Notes: generated from the sequence alone by a model not told the origin. Counted from the stretch's first letter, positions 16,034 through 25,015 are shown. The stretch: 42,086 nt of DNA from JANNBN01 sp031430595 (GCA_031430595.1 JANPBU010000038.1:1-42086), one strand, 5' to 3'. Numbers and translations are program-made.

Positions 16034-18088
16034 ATGTCAGAGATGGCCCTGGAACGGTCGGTCCTCGAGCGAAAAGAACGCGACGAGTTGGCGACAATCG
16101 CCGGAGCTCTTGGCCTCAAAGCCGGTGCTCGATCGAAAAAAGAAACCCTGATCGATCAGATCTTGAAGGGCGCTGGCGTCGGCGAACCGGCGAAACCGGC
16201 CAAAGTAAGTGCAGATAAGGGCGCTGTCGCAACGGAACGCCCCAAGCGGCCCCGCAAGTCGGCGTCGGCATCGACATCGGATTCTGCCGAGAGCGTTGTA
16301 GCGGTAGACGTCGCTCCGGTTGTTGTGGCTGAAGCATCAGACGTTCGATCGGCACCGAATGGTCCGCGAAGCCGTGGGCCACGTCCACGTCGAGGGGCCG
16401 AAAGCACCCTCTTCGATCCTTTTGCCGACGCAGCGAGCGCTCCATCGGAATCGACCGAATCGAATGGGTCCTCGAATGCGTCCTCGAATGGAATGGAAGG
16501 CGCGGGGGTCGTTGTCGTCAGCACCCCATCCGACCTGTCTGAATCAACGGAGGCACGACCTGACCGCGGCGAACGACCTGAGCGTTTCGACCGCAATCGC
16601 AACCGCAACCGTCCTGACCGGGGTGAACGTCCTGACCGGGGTGAACGTCCCGAGAGAACTGAACGTCCCGAGAGAACTGAACGACCTGACCGTGGCGAAC
16701 GACCGGAACGCGCAGCGCGTCCAGATCGTCCAGACCGTCCAGAGCGAACCCAAGGCGCTGGCCAACAGGGTGGTTCTAAGCAAGGCGGTTCCTGGGCGAG
16801 TCAAGGAAGCCAGGGCAACCAGGGTGGGGCGGCTTGGGATAACGACCCGAGCGGCAAGCGAAACCGACGTCGTCGAGGACGCGAGCGGCAAGTTGTTTCC
16901 CCTGAACGTGACGCCGCCGCCGATCGCATTTCTGAAACCTATGACGGTGAACTGATCGCCATTGAAGGCATCCTTGACCTGAGCGATCAGGGGTACGGGT
17001 ACATCCGGTCGAAGGGTTACCTTGCGAACCCATCCGACGTGTACGTACCAGTCAATAAGGCCCGACAACTCGGCCTACGAAAGGGCGACATGGTGGTGGG
17101 TGCACACCGACCTGCCCTCGCCCAAGAGAAGTTCCCGGCAATTGTGCGCATCGATACCGTGAACGGTCATTCCCCTGAAGTTGCTCGCCTGCGACCGAAG
17201 TTTGAAGACCTTACCCCGTTGTTCCCAGATGTGAAGCTCAAGCTTGAACAACCGGGTCACCCTGGCAATATGGTGAACCGAATTGTTGACCTGGTGTCAC
17301 CGATTGGTAAGGGGCAGCGAGGTCTCATCGTTTCGCCTCCGAAGGCTGGCAAGACAACCGTCATGAAGCAGATCGCTACTGCGATCGAGGCGAATAACCC
17401 AGAAGTTCACCTCATGGTGCTGTTGGTTGATGAACGCCCTGAAGAAGTTACCGATATGCGTCGAACGGTTAAGGGTGAAGTGATTGCTTCTACCTTTGAT
17501 AAGCCTGCAGATGAACACACAATGGTGTCTGAGCTGTGTATCGAACGGGCGAAACGCTTGGTTGAAGAGGGTCGCGACGTTGTCATTATCCTTGACGGCA
17601 TCACGCGTCTTGCCCGTGCTTACAACCTGGCGGCCCCGGCTACCGGGCGAATCATGAGCGGTGGTATCGACACCGGTGCCCTGTATCCGCCTAAGAAGTT
17701 TTTCGGTTCGGCACGGAACATTGAGGAAGGCGGTTCACTTACGATTCTTGCGACTGCCCTTATCGAAACCGGTTCTGCAATGGACACCGTGATCTTTGAA
17801 GAGTTCAAGGGTACTGGCAACATGGAACTTCGTCTCGATCGGCGTTTGGCTGAGAAGCGTATTTATCCGGCAATCAATGTGAACGAATCATCGACTCGTC
17901 ACGAAGAGTTGTTGTTCGATCGTAAGGAACTAGAGGTTGTGTACCGACTTCGTCGAGTTCTCAATGGTCTCGCCGAAGATGGTGGCGCTGCGAAGGGTCT
18001 TGAACTTCTGATGGAACGTATGAAGGTAACCCGTACGAACCAAGAATTTCTTGCGGAGCTAGCAAAGACCCCTACCGCCTCGTCGTAA
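16034..18088 (+). CDS. rho: Transcription termination factor Rho
   Basis: 684 residues; hexameric RNA-dependent ATPase that ends transcription. N-terminal SAP-like Rho_N helix bundle (residues about 8-50), then a disordered insert of about 230 residues rich in Arg, Asp, Glu, Pro, Ser and Gly, with RPDRGE and RPERTE hexads and a KRNRRRRGRER basic end; then the cold-shock-like RNA-binding domain (IEGILDLSDQGYGYIRSKGYL), Walker A SPPKAGKTTVMK with the lysine at about 440, Walker B VVIILDGITRLARAYN, and the R-loop region. The long insert is typical for actinobacterial Rho and binds RNA additionally. Shine-Dalgarno AGAGGAG is well placed. Four 18-bp DNA units at 16610-16681 (two plus two near-identical copies) make the hexads. 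Confidence 0.97.
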   Translation: MSEMALERSVLERKERDELATIAGALGLKAGARSKKETLIDQILKGAGVGEPAKPAKVSADKGAVATERPKRPRKSASASTSDSAESVVAVDVAPVVVAEASDVRSAPNGPRSRGPRPRRGAESTLFDPFADAASAPSESTESNGSSNASSNGMEGAGVVVVSTPSDLSESTEARPDRGERPERFDRNRNRNRPDRGERPDRGERPERTERPERTERPDRGERPERAARPDRPDRPERTQGAGQQGGSKQGGSWASQGSQGNQGGAAWDNDPSGKRNRRRRGRERQVVSPERDAAADRISETYDGELIAIEGILDLSDQGYGYIRSKGYLANPSDVYVPVNKARQLGLRKGDMVVGAHRPALAQEKFPAIVRIDTVNGHSPEVARLRPKFEDLTPLFPDVKLKLEQPGHPGNMVNRIVDLVSPIGKGQRGLIVSPPKAGKTTVMKQIATAIEANNPEVHLMVLLVDERPEEVTDMRRTVKGEVIASTFDKPADEHTMVSELCIERAKRLVEEGRDVVIILDGITRLARAYNLAAPATGRIMSGGIDTGALYPPKKFFGSARNIEEGGSLTILATALIETGSAMDTVIFEEFKGTGNMELRLDRRLAEKRIYPAINVNESSTRHEELLFDRKELEVVYRLRRVLNGLAEDGGAAKGLELLMERMKVTRTNQEFLAELAKTPTASS
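16610..16681 (+). repeat. 18-bp tandem duplications in the rho insert
   Basis: Two identical 18-bp units (16610-16627, 16628-16645) encoding RPDRGE are followed by two identical 18-bp units (16646-16663, 16664-16681) encoding RPERTE. Identity at the DNA level, including third positions, points to recent duplication within the disordered insert. Confidence 0.85.
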
Positions 18089-18107
18089 CGGTCGCGACGG
18101 AGTCGTC

Positions 18108-19184
18108 ATGGACGCAGCACAACGCGCCGAGCTTCTGGCGATAAAACTCAGGGCCATTGTGACGTCAAACGGGCGTCATAGCGGCGATGATGTGGCGCTC
18201 GTCCGGGTGCCGTATCTGGCTGGTTCGGCATTGTTTGACCCAACGACGGCAACGTTGTTTGTGTTCGTTGACGTCAAAACGGTCGATGTTGACCCGCAAG
18301 ATTTGGATGCCCAGATTCCCCGACCAATTCGAGGTTGGCTGGGCGGGGCAATTGTGGCTGGTCTTCGGCGCGATGCCAAAGCGCTCGAGCTGTTCTGTGA
18401 TCGAGGAACTCTTTGCGGCCATGATGTGCGTCGGGCTCAGCGCGCTGGCCAATCGATGAACGTGTTCTGTATCGAGGGTCGACAGGCGATATCGATTGAG
18501 GCCCAACCGTACGACCCTCAAGTTGTTCCAACTGATCAAGAGCTGGCGTTCACGAACCAGATCCGTGAAGCCGGGGCGCTCGAGGTCTGCGAGATGGGCG
18601 TGGTGACGGCAGAGGTCTTTGGCCTCGAGGTTGCCAGGGTCTTAACCGACGAATTTGGCACCCACTTGGCGGTCGGTGTCGGGAAACACGACCGGTTGGC
18701 CCAGTCAATGATGCATTCCCAACTCGACCCGGTGTTGGCGTTACGCGATGTCGTCGAAACGGTGTTTGCGCTTCGTAAACCGGGTGCCTCACCCCATCCG
18801 GCCAATACAGTTTCGCGATCTCGTTGGGTTCGCGAGCATCTGGTGACGCATCCGAACCTTGTCGGTGCGGGTTCGCTCGTTCGGCTGGAAGCAACTACCC
18901 CGGTTGAGTTGAAACGGCCTTCGGTAGCTTCTGCGACTGGCCCGACCCTAGATGGATCTGCGTGGGTCGTTGTTGGCTGTTCGGTTGGGGCTGACCTCGA
19001 TGCGGTTACCGATTTCCTCGATGTAGTTGAGTCACCGGGCTGCCAGCGTCTCGTGTCCGGTCAGACGCTTCGTCGGGTACTGGTGGTTCCTGAAGGCGAC
19101 GACTTGCCGGCGATTCGCCAACTCGTCGCCTCGGTGACGCCGCCGGTCGAACTGCTGACTATCGTTCCACCATGGACTGAGTAG
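18108..19184 (+). CDS. Conserved-looking protein of unknown function
   Basis: 358 residues, not recognised. It is soluble (no membrane segment), with a Cys-containing stretch LFCDRGTLCGHDVRRAQRAGQ near residues 100-118, then FCIEGRQAISIEAQPYDP and a central helical region with E-V-C-E-M-G-V-V-T-A-E-V-F-G-L-E-V-A-R-V. The body has alternating beta-like segments (VLVVPEGDDLP, PVELLTIVPP). ATG 18108 has CGGAG 5 nt upstream. It is 19 nt after rho and 12 nt before the flippase-like gene, so it belongs to the rho-prfA run; codon use matches its neighbours, so a native gene. A role near termination or translation is only guilt by position. Confidence 0.7.
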   Translation: MDAAQRAELLAIKLRAIVTSNGRHSGDDVALVRVPYLAGSALFDPTTATLFVFVDVKTVDVDPQDLDAQIPRPIRGWLGGAIVAGLRRDAKALELFCDRGTLCGHDVRRAQRAGQSMNVFCIEGRQAISIEAQPYDPQVVPTDQELAFTNQIREAGALEVCEMGVVTAEVFGLEVARVLTDEFGTHLAVGVGKHDRLAQSMMHSQLDPVLALRDVVETVFALRKPGASPHPANTVSRSRWVREHLVTHPNLVGAGSLVRLEATTPVELKRPSVASATGPTLDGSAWVVVGCSVGADLDAVTDFLDVVESPGCQRLVSGQTLRRVLVVPEGDDLPAIRQLVASVTPPVELLTIVPPWTE

Positions 19185-19196
19185 CGCGCTTTCGAG

Positions 19197-20408
19197 GTGG
19201 ATATGGGCAATAATGAGGAGGTGACGTCTGAGGCCGCCATAGCGAACGTGACAGTGGGTTCGAACCCAAAAGCGAAGGGCAGCCGATCGGCTGCGGTTCG
19301 GGGCCTCCTGCGAAGCTTCAAGTTTCTCGCTCTCTTTTTTGTCATCTATTACCTTGTTCTGCCGCAGATTGCCGGCGCTCGAAAGTCAGTTCGCACGCTC
19401 GGCGAAGTCAATATATGGTTGATCCTCGTTGGTATTGGGCTCGAAGGTGTGGCCCTATTGATGTACTCGTTCTTGACGAGGGCGGCGATGCCGAACGGGT
19501 CGATATCGCATGGCACCTTGTTTCGGGTGCAGTTGGCCACGAAGGCTGTTGGCAACATTATGCCTGGCGGCAGCGCGGCGAGTACGGCGCTCGGGTTTCG
19601 TCTCATCACGCTTGCAGGTGTGTCGAGTGCAGATGCCGGTTTCGCCCTTGCGGCTGCCGGAATTAGTAGCGCTGTCATGCTCAACCTATTGCTTTGGGCC
19701 ACCCTGTTAGTTTCGATTCCGATATCGGGTGCTCAGCCCATTTACGTCATCGTTGCGTTGATCGGCGTGTTTGTCATGTTGCTGTTTGGTGGTCTGGTCT
19801 TTGGACTTCTTAAAGGCCAAGCGCGCGCTGAACGTCTTGCTCGACGTTTAGCTGGACGAATTACGTTTCTCGATGAAGATCGGTCGGCAGAAGTGGTAAC
19901 CCGCCTTGCCGGTCGGCTTCGCGAATTGCTGGAGGCTCGTGAGCTGTTGCGGGTGGTGGTGCTGTGGTCGGCGCTTAACTGGCTGCTCGATGCGGCCGCA
20001 CTCTGGGTGTTCCTGCGGGCGTTCGGCGGAAGCCTTCGAATCGATGGGTTGCTTGTCTCGTTTTGCGTGGCCAACGTCTTCTCGGTGCTGCCTATTACGC
20101 CTGGTGGTCTTGGCATAGTCGAAGGTTTGTACCCCTTTATGCTGGCTTTTTTTGGGTTACCGCTTGAAGTTATTGCTCTCGGCGTGGCGAGTTATCGCCT
20201 GGCGCAATACTGGTTGCCGATCCCGGTTGGCGGGCTGGTGTACGTGTCACTTCGGCTCGGGCCGTGGCGTATCGACCGAGAGGGTGAACGGCTTGGTTCG
20301 CTGCGCGCCGAGGCAACATCGAGCGCTTCGGCTGGTGCGTCCGAGCCGGTGTACGGGCCGCACGAAGCCTCGCAGCGAACTCCACCAAAAGCGAAGGAAG
20401 TTCCCTAG
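19197..20408 (+). CDS. UPF0104 / lysylphosphatidylglycerol-synthetase-type membrane protein
   Basis: About 403 residues from GTG 19197 (ATG 19203 is possible). A hydrophilic N-terminus precedes about eight membrane segments. GNIMPGGSAASTALGFRLI in the first half and the near C-terminal LPITPGGLGIVEGLYPFML are the hallmark blocks of the flippase-like UPF0104 family (the membrane part of MprF; AglD-like). The lysyl-transferase domain of MprF is absent, so a lipid or glycolipid flippase-type role is more likely than lysyl-PG synthesis. The tail is hydrophilic. It lies between the unknown gene and prfA in one orientation. Confidence 0.85.
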   Translation: MDMGNNEEVTSEAAIANVTVGSNPKAKGSRSAAVRGLLRSFKFLALFFVIYYLVLPQIAGARKSVRTLGEVNIWLILVGIGLEGVALLMYSFLTRAAMPNGSISHGTLFRVQLATKAVGNIMPGGSAASTALGFRLITLAGVSSADAGFALAAAGISSAVMLNLLLWATLLVSIPISGAQPIYVIVALIGVFVMLLFGGLVFGLLKGQARAERLARRLAGRITFLDEDRSAEVVTRLAGRLRELLEARELLRVVVLWSALNWLLDAAALWVFLRAFGGSLRIDGLLVSFCVANVFSVLPITPGGLGIVEGLYPFMLAFFGLPLEVIALGVASYRLAQYWLPIPVGGLVYVSLRLGPWRIDREGERLGSLRAEATSSASAGASEPVYGPHEASQRTPPKAKEVP

Positions 20409-20420
20409 CCAACCTGCCAC

Positions 20421-20432
20421 TAGCCTGGACGG
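20421..20432 (+). promoter_or_regulatory. Candidate leaderless -10 element before prfA
   Basis: TAGCCT (20421-20426) precedes GTG 20433 by 6 nt; no Shine-Dalgarno is seen in the 24-nt gap after the upstream gene. Confidence 0.3.
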
Positions 20433-21500
20433 GTGCTGGAACGTCTGTCGGGGTTAGAAAACGAGTTTGAAACCGTCATGATGCGGTTATCTGACCCCAT
20501 GGTTCAGTCAGATCCGCGGCAACTCCGCGAGGTCGGTCGCCGTATGAAAGAACTCGAGCCGATTGTGGCCAATGTTCGCCTGCTTCGGGCTGCCACCGAA
20601 GACCTTGAGGTGGCCAAAGAAATGGCGAACGAGGCCGACGGTGCCGACCGTGAGGCCATGCGCGAGGAAATGGATTTGCTTTCGACGCGCATTGCCACAC
20701 TTGACGAAGAGTTGAAGGTACTGCTTCTTCCTCATGATCCGAACGACGACAAAAACGTGATCGTTGAAATTCGCGGCGCTGAAGGTGGCGAGGAAGCGAA
20801 CCTATGGGCCCGCGATCTCTTCGATATGTATATTCGTTACTGTGCCGAGGCTGGGTGGAAAACTCAGTTGCTCGCTGGCGATGCGTCATCGAAGGGTGGC
20901 TTTAACGAAGTGTCATTTTTGGTGACCGGTGACAAGGTTTGGAGCCGCCTCAAGCATGAGGGTGGCCCGCATCGAGTTCAACGGGTTCCAGCGACCGAAA
21001 GCCAAGGTCGGGTGCATACGTCTGCTGCAACGGTAAGCGTGCTTCCTGAAGCAGAAGACGTCGACATTGAAATCAAAGACACCGATCTTCGTATTGATAC
21101 ATATCGTTCGTCATCGGCCGGTGGGCAAAGCGTGAACACCACCGATTCAGCGGTTCGAATTACCCATATGCCGAGTGGCATCGTGATCGCGATGCAAGAC
21201 GAACGAAGCCAAATTCAGAATCGGGCTAAGGCCATGATGCTGCTTCGATCGAAGCTCTTGGCCGCCGAAGAAGAACGTAAACATTCAGAGCAGGCTGGGC
21301 TTCGCAAGTCGCAGGTTGGTGGCGGTGGGCGTGGTGAAAAAATTCGTACGTACAATTACAAAGAGAACAGGGTTACCGATCACAGAATCGGTCTGACGCT
21401 GTACAAACTCGATCGTGTTCTGATGGGTGATCTCAGCGAAGTTGTTGATGCGTTAGTTGCCGATGAACGGGCCCGCCAATTGGCCGAGGCGAATGCCTGA
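20433..21500 (+). CDS. prfA: Peptide chain release factor 1
   Basis: 355 residues; recognises UAA and UAG and triggers peptide release. The anticodon-like tripeptide is PAT (about residues 186-188, in RVPATESQGRVHT), which assigns it to RF1 rather than RF2. The catalytic GGQ is at about 230-232 (SSSAGGQSVNTTDSAVRI). The length is normal and GTG is the start. prfA overlaps prmC by 8 nt, the usual pairing of the factor with the methyltransferase that modifies its GGQ glutamine. Confidence 0.97.
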   Translation: MLERLSGLENEFETVMMRLSDPMVQSDPRQLREVGRRMKELEPIVANVRLLRAATEDLEVAKEMANEADGADREAMREEMDLLSTRIATLDEELKVLLLPHDPNDDKNVIVEIRGAEGGEEANLWARDLFDMYIRYCAEAGWKTQLLAGDASSKGGFNEVSFLVTGDKVWSRLKHEGGPHRVQRVPATESQGRVHTSAATVSVLPEAEDVDIEIKDTDLRIDTYRSSSAGGQSVNTTDSAVRITHMPSGIVIAMQDERSQIQNRAKAMMLLRSKLLAAEEERKHSEQAGLRKSQVGGGGRGEKIRTYNYKENRVTDHRIGLTLYKLDRVLMGDLSEVVDALVADERARQLAEANA

Positions 21501-22392
21501 TAACGGCGCACCCGACGGTTTGGTCCGGCTGAAACAACTCGTTGAAGAGGCTTCTGGTCGCCTCGATGTTGCGCTCGGCGGTAATAGGAGACAAGAGGCG
21601 CTGTGGTTGGTTGAACGAGTATCGGGGTATTCGTCTGCTGAACTGGTGTTAAACGAAGACGAGCCGGTCTCCATCAAATCAATGGCATTTTTCGATACGT
21701 TACTGGCGCGTCGGGAGTCGGGCGAACCATTGCAGTACGTGTTAGGCCGATGGCAATTTCGTCAGTGTGAATTGTTGGTTGATGCGCGCGTGTTGATTCC
21801 CCGCCCCGAGACTGAATGGGTGGCCCAACCGGCGATCGAACACCTGTTGCGGGTTTCACAACGACGTAATCCGAATCGGGCTACTGCCCTTGATTTAGGA
21901 ACGGGGTCGGGGGCTGTTGCGTGCAGTTTTGCAGTCGAGGTTGTTTCCTGCGAGGTGTGGGCCACTGACGTTTCCGGCGATGCATTATCGGTTGCTGGGG
22001 CCAATGTGGCTGGCCTTGGTCGTGCTGGATCGAGGGTGAGCTTGGCGCAGGGTTCGTGGTTTGGCGCGCTCAACGACTCGCTACGCGGAACCTTCGATGC
22101 AGTGTTTTCGAACCCCCCATACGTTGACGATGACGAAGCACTTCCAGAGGAGGTGTCTCAGTGGGAACCTCACCTCGCCCTTTTTGGTGGGGTTGATGGT
22201 TCAGATCATCTGCGCACCATCATTTCCGAAGCATCCCAATGGTTGGCGCCAGGTGGGTTCTTGGTGCTTGAAATGGCACCGAAGCAAACGGAACCAATGG
22301 CTGAGTTAGCTCGTGCGTTTGGTATGCGCGCAGAAATTCGAACCGATCTAACCGGTCGAGCACGTTCCATTTGCTGCTGGACGCCAGACTGA
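21493..22392 (+). CDS. prmC: Release-factor glutamine N5-methyltransferase
   Basis: About 299 residues. It methylates the GGQ glutamine of release factors using S-adenosylmethionine. Visible: the N-terminal helical RF-binding domain, PLQYVLGRWQF, VLIPRPETEW, SAM-binding DLGTGSGAVACSFA and the substrate-binding motif SNPPYV. The frame is open back to ATG 21457, but that lies deep in prfA; ATG 21493, overlapping prfA by 8 nt, gives a standard N-terminus. It is followed convergently by the SAF-domain gene after 42 nt. Confidence 0.95.
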   Translation: MPDNGAPDGLVRLKQLVEEASGRLDVALGGNRRQEALWLVERVSGYSSAELVLNEDEPVSIKSMAFFDTLLARRESGEPLQYVLGRWQFRQCELLVDARVLIPRPETEWVAQPAIEHLLRVSQRRNPNRATALDLGTGSGAVACSFAVEVVSCEVWATDVSGDALSVAGANVAGLGRAGSRVSLAQGSWFGALNDSLRGTFDAVFSNPPYVDDDEALPEEVSQWEPHLALFGGVDGSDHLRTIISEASQWLAPGGFLVLEMAPKQTEPMAELARAFGMRAEIRTDLTGRARSICCWTPD

Positions 22393-22434
22393 TAATCCCA
22401 GACTGCAAGTCAGGCAACCGAACTGTGTGCGAAC

Positions 22435-23088
22435 TCACCCTCCTCGAATTGCGAGAAGCGGCCGACCTCGAACGAGTGATCCGGCCAAGGTCGCAAGTTG
22501 TGTCTCTGGCACTCTCAACAAAACCCCGGTTTCTAAGCGGTCGATTACAACCGCATCGCTGACCGCTAGTTCGGCAAGGCCGTCACCATCGCGGGCGACA
22601 AGAAGGTCGACACGGTCACCAGGCGAAACCTTGAGGGGTACGCCCGGCAGATCAATCATGACGCCCCGATAACCCGACCCAACTTTCGCCGATAGGGGTG
22701 AGGTTGCAAGCCCAGTCACGTCTCGTGCCAAGATTGGCCGGCCGGAGGCGCTCGACTGGGTGAGTCGCTTTCCGACCAAGCTGGCAACAGTTCGTACGGC
22801 ATCAACGGGCAAAACTGCACCCGGAAGCTCACGGAGTACCACGTCTTCAGAGACGATTCGGTGTCCGGCTGCGAGGTCGCTCGTGCTGACGGCGACTAAT
22901 TCGGAGGGTCCGAACGGGTTAATCGGCTTGGTGAGCGGTTGGCTGATCATTCGGGCTGAAACGAGTGCCACCGCCAGGGTTATGGACCAAAAAACAAGCG
23001 GACCAAGCAGTCGTCGGAGTCGCCGAATTCGAAGGCGCGACAAAACGGTAGGGGCTGTAGCAGGGGACGGTTCAGTAATTGAGCGCAC
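22435..23088 (-). CDS. SAF-domain, CpaB/RcpC-like protein
   Basis: About 217 residues. An Arg-rich N-terminus (LSRLRIRRLRRLLG) precedes a membrane helix (PLVFWSITLAVALVSARMI), followed by a SAF domain with the typical beginning VAVSTSDLAAGHRIVSEDVVLRELP and a downstream LPGVPLKVSPGDRVDLLVARDG. Proteins of this design include CpaB/RcpC of Flp pilus systems, but also orphan membrane-anchored SAF proteins of actinobacteria; no pilus genes are visible here. GTG 23088 is chosen over ATG 23151 because GAGGAGAG lies 6 nt upstream. It is 88 nt downstream of the FmdB-like gene on the same strand. Confidence 0.8.
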   Translation of the reverse strand: MRSITEPSPATAPTVLSRLRIRRLRRLLGPLVFWSITLAVALVSARMISQPLTKPINPFGPSELVAVSTSDLAAGHRIVSEDVVLRELPGAVLPVDAVRTVASLVGKRLTQSSASGRPILARDVTGLATSPLSAKVGSGYRGVMIDLPGVPLKVSPGDRVDLLVARDGDGLAELAVSDAVVIDRLETGVLLRVPETQLATLAGSLVRGRPLLAIRGG

Positions 23089-23176
23089 GCGGCTCTCCTC
23101 AGGGTTGTTGTGACAACAGGCTGAGGGGGAAGTGGTGAGGGCGGGCCTCACGAGAGACCCTGCCGAGTGACGCTAG

Positions 23177-23569
23177 TTAGTGCGTGTGTCCGCCGCTGCC
23201 GTGCGAATGCGAGTGGCTTGATCCGGAGGTACTGCTGCTTGCTGCCGCTGACGACGGTGCTGCAGGAGTTGACGTGGTCGTACTCGGCGTCGAGGACGAT
23301 GATGATGACGAGTCTGACGAACTGCTGCTTGACGAGTCGGAACTCGATGAACCGTTGCTCGATGAACTGTTGCCCGATGACGCTGACGACGCTGCCCGGC
23401 TATCGGTTTTGTAGAAGCCGGAGCCCTTGAATGAAATACCAACGTTTCCGAACACCTTTTTGAGGGCACCCTTACAGGTGGGGCATTCGGTCAGGCTGTC
23501 GTCTGAGAACGCTTGCATGATCTCAAATTGGTGGCCGCACTGTTTACAAGCGTATTCGTAGGTAGGCAT
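23177..23569 (-). CDS. FmdB-family zinc-ribbon protein, Ruc-like
   Basis: 130 residues. The N-terminal MPTYEYACKQCGHQFE...ECPTCKG is the FmdB-type zinc ribbon with cysteines at 8, 11, 29 and 32. The rest (from about residue 55) is a disordered tail dominated by serine, ending in HSHSHGSGGHTH, a possible metal-binding His tail. The mycobacterial relative Rv0991c (Ruc) is a redox-regulated chaperone with the same plan, a zinc-ribbon plus disordered C-terminus, known to be heat-induced and HrcA-regulated. Here a CIRCE-like palindrome lies 35 nt upstream, and moeA is the divergent neighbour, as near Rv0991c. A chaperone role is an inference. An in-frame upstream extension to 23764 has no family character and crosses the operator. 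Confidence 0.85.
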   Translation of the reverse strand: MPTYEYACKQCGHQFEIMQAFSDDSLTECPTCKGALKKVFGNVGISFKGSGFYKTDSRAASSASSGNSSSSNGSSSSDSSSSSSSDSSSSSSSTPSTTTSTPAAPSSAAASSSTSGSSHSHSHGSGGHTH

Positions 23570-23604
23570 CGCGGGGTTCTCTAAACGATTCTTTTTCTCT
23601 GGGA

Positions 23605-23631
23605 CTGGCACTCGCATAACGAGAGTGCCAA
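23605..23631. promoter_or_regulatory. CIRCE-like HrcA operator
   Basis: TGGCACTC (23606-23613), a 9-nt spacer, GAGTGCCA (23623-23630). The CIRCE consensus bound by HrcA is TTAGCACTC-N9-GAGTGCTAA; the arms match apart from A-to-G / T-to-C changes at symmetric places, and the 9-nt spacer is exact. It lies 35 nt upstream of the FmdB-like start, and 100 nt upstream of moeA on the other strand. The gene's start choice (23569) fits this operator position. Confidence 0.75.
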
Positions 23632-23730
23632 AGCCTACCTGAACCTGCAACCCCGGTATTCGTCGAGCTCGTTCTGGTTTCTGCAATTGCCGTTGCCTTT
23701 GGAGTCGCGAGTTCGTGGGAAAGTTGGACC

Positions 23731-24975
23731 ATGGCATTGCTCTCGTTGGAAGAAGCTCAATCATGGGTATTGGAACGCTGCGTTGCCCACGAGCCGGTCA
23801 CCGTTTTCGTTCGTGATGCACTCGGGCTGGTGCTGGCCGACGATACGTATGCCAATGAGGCCATTCCACCGTTCGCGAATACAGCGATGGATGGTTTCGC
23901 GGTGCGGGCAGACGATACGAACATCATCGGCTCGCAGCTCACGATCGTGTCGACCCTTGCCGCTGGGGCTGCCGCTGATGACACCCCGTTAGCGAGCGGG
24001 CAGGCCATCCGAATCATGACGGGGGCCATGATGCCTCCCGGTGCCGATGCCGTTATTCCGGTCGAAGCAAGCACCGTTACCGGCGATCAGGTGTCGTTTT
24101 CGAAATCGGCCAGTGCGGGCGATTGCGTGCGTCCGGCGGGGGAAGATCTGTTGGCCGGATCGTTGGCATTCACTCGCGGAACCGTGCTTGACGCAGGGCA
24201 TCTCGGTGTGCTTGCGAGTATTGGTCTTGCCGAGGTGCGGGTGTGGCAGCGGCCCCGTGTTGGGGTGATTTCTACGGGCGACGAATTGGTTGAGGCCCCC
24301 GCCGCACTCGGACCTGGCCAGATCCGCGATTCGAATCGCATCACGCTGCTGTCACTCGTTGCCCGGGCGGGCGCGATTGGGGTTGATCTAGGTACCGTTG
24401 TCGATAACGAGCAACTGATCGAGGAACGATTGCTGCATGGCCTTGCGACCTGCGACGCCCTCGTTACGAGTGGTGGCGTAAGTATGGGCGATTTCGATTT
24501 CATTAAAGTCGTGCTCAGTCGGTTATCGAGCCTTGAGGCCGAGCCCATGCGTTGGATGCAGATTGCGATCAAACCAGCAAAACCCCTGGCGTTCGGCATC
24601 GTGCAGGGCAAACCAGTGTTTGGGCTTCCCGGTAACCCGGTGAGTTCAATGGTGTCGTTTGAGTTGTTTGCGCGGCCGGCGTTGCGGCGAATGATGGGGT
24701 TCGACGCAGTCGTTGGTGGCCCGACGAGGCGTGCCGTAAAGGCAATTGCCCCTGACGGGTTGGGTCGTTCCGTTGATGGAAAAACCCATCTGGTTCGAGT
24801 GTCGGTGGTGATGAACAACGGCGGACGTTTGGAAGCGAGGGCCTTGAAGGGCCAAGCTTCGAACCTGCTGCATTCCATGGCCTTAGCTAATGGGCTCGCT
24901 GTGGTTCCTGATGGCGGTGGGGTTCAAGCTGGCGGCGATACCGATGTACTGCTCACCGGCGACTTCATAAAATAG
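23731..24975 (+). CDS. moeA: Molybdopterin molybdotransferase
   Basis: 414 residues; inserts molybdate into adenylylated molybdopterin. Visible: AIPPFANTAMDGFAVRADD, GQAIRIMTGAMMPPGADAVIPVE, VISTGDELVE, GPGQIRDSNRITL, TSGGVSMGDFDFIK, KPAKPLAFG and FGLPGNPVSSMVSFELF: all MoeA signature blocks across its domains. No fused MogA or other extra domain is seen. It is divergent from the FmdB-like gene and lies 40 nt before moaA. Confidence 0.96.
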   Translation: MALLSLEEAQSWVLERCVAHEPVTVFVRDALGLVLADDTYANEAIPPFANTAMDGFAVRADDTNIIGSQLTIVSTLAAGAAADDTPLASGQAIRIMTGAMMPPGADAVIPVEASTVTGDQVSFSKSASAGDCVRPAGEDLLAGSLAFTRGTVLDAGHLGVLASIGLAEVRVWQRPRVGVISTGDELVEAPAALGPGQIRDSNRITLLSLVARAGAIGVDLGTVVDNEQLIEERLLHGLATCDALVTSGGVSMGDFDFIKVVLSRLSSLEAEPMRWMQIAIKPAKPLAFGIVQGKPVFGLPGNPVSSMVSFELFARPALRRMMGFDAVVGGPTRRAVKAIAPDGLGRSVDGKTHLVRVSVVMNNGGRLEARALKGQASNLLHSMALANGLAVVPDGGGVQAGGDTDVLLTGDFIK

Positions 24976-24978
24976 GGC

Positions 24979-25015
24979 TGTCAAATAGGCACCTGACGCG
25001 ACTAGGTTCGCAGAT
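24979..25015 (+). promoter_or_regulatory. Candidate leaderless promoter of moaA
   Basis: TGTCAA (24979-24984), 18-nt spacer, TAGGTT (25003-25008), then 7 nt to GTG 25016. No Shine-Dalgarno is seen before GTG. Confidence 0.4.

Noticed and set aside
16116..17068. Long minus-strand frames opposite rho
   Set aside because: Arise from the Arg/Asp/Ser-rich repetitive insert; composition mirrors the rho codons.
23570..23764. Upstream extension of the FmdB-like protein
   Set aside because: Crosses the CIRCE-like operator and the moeA start; FmdB proteins begin MPxYEY.
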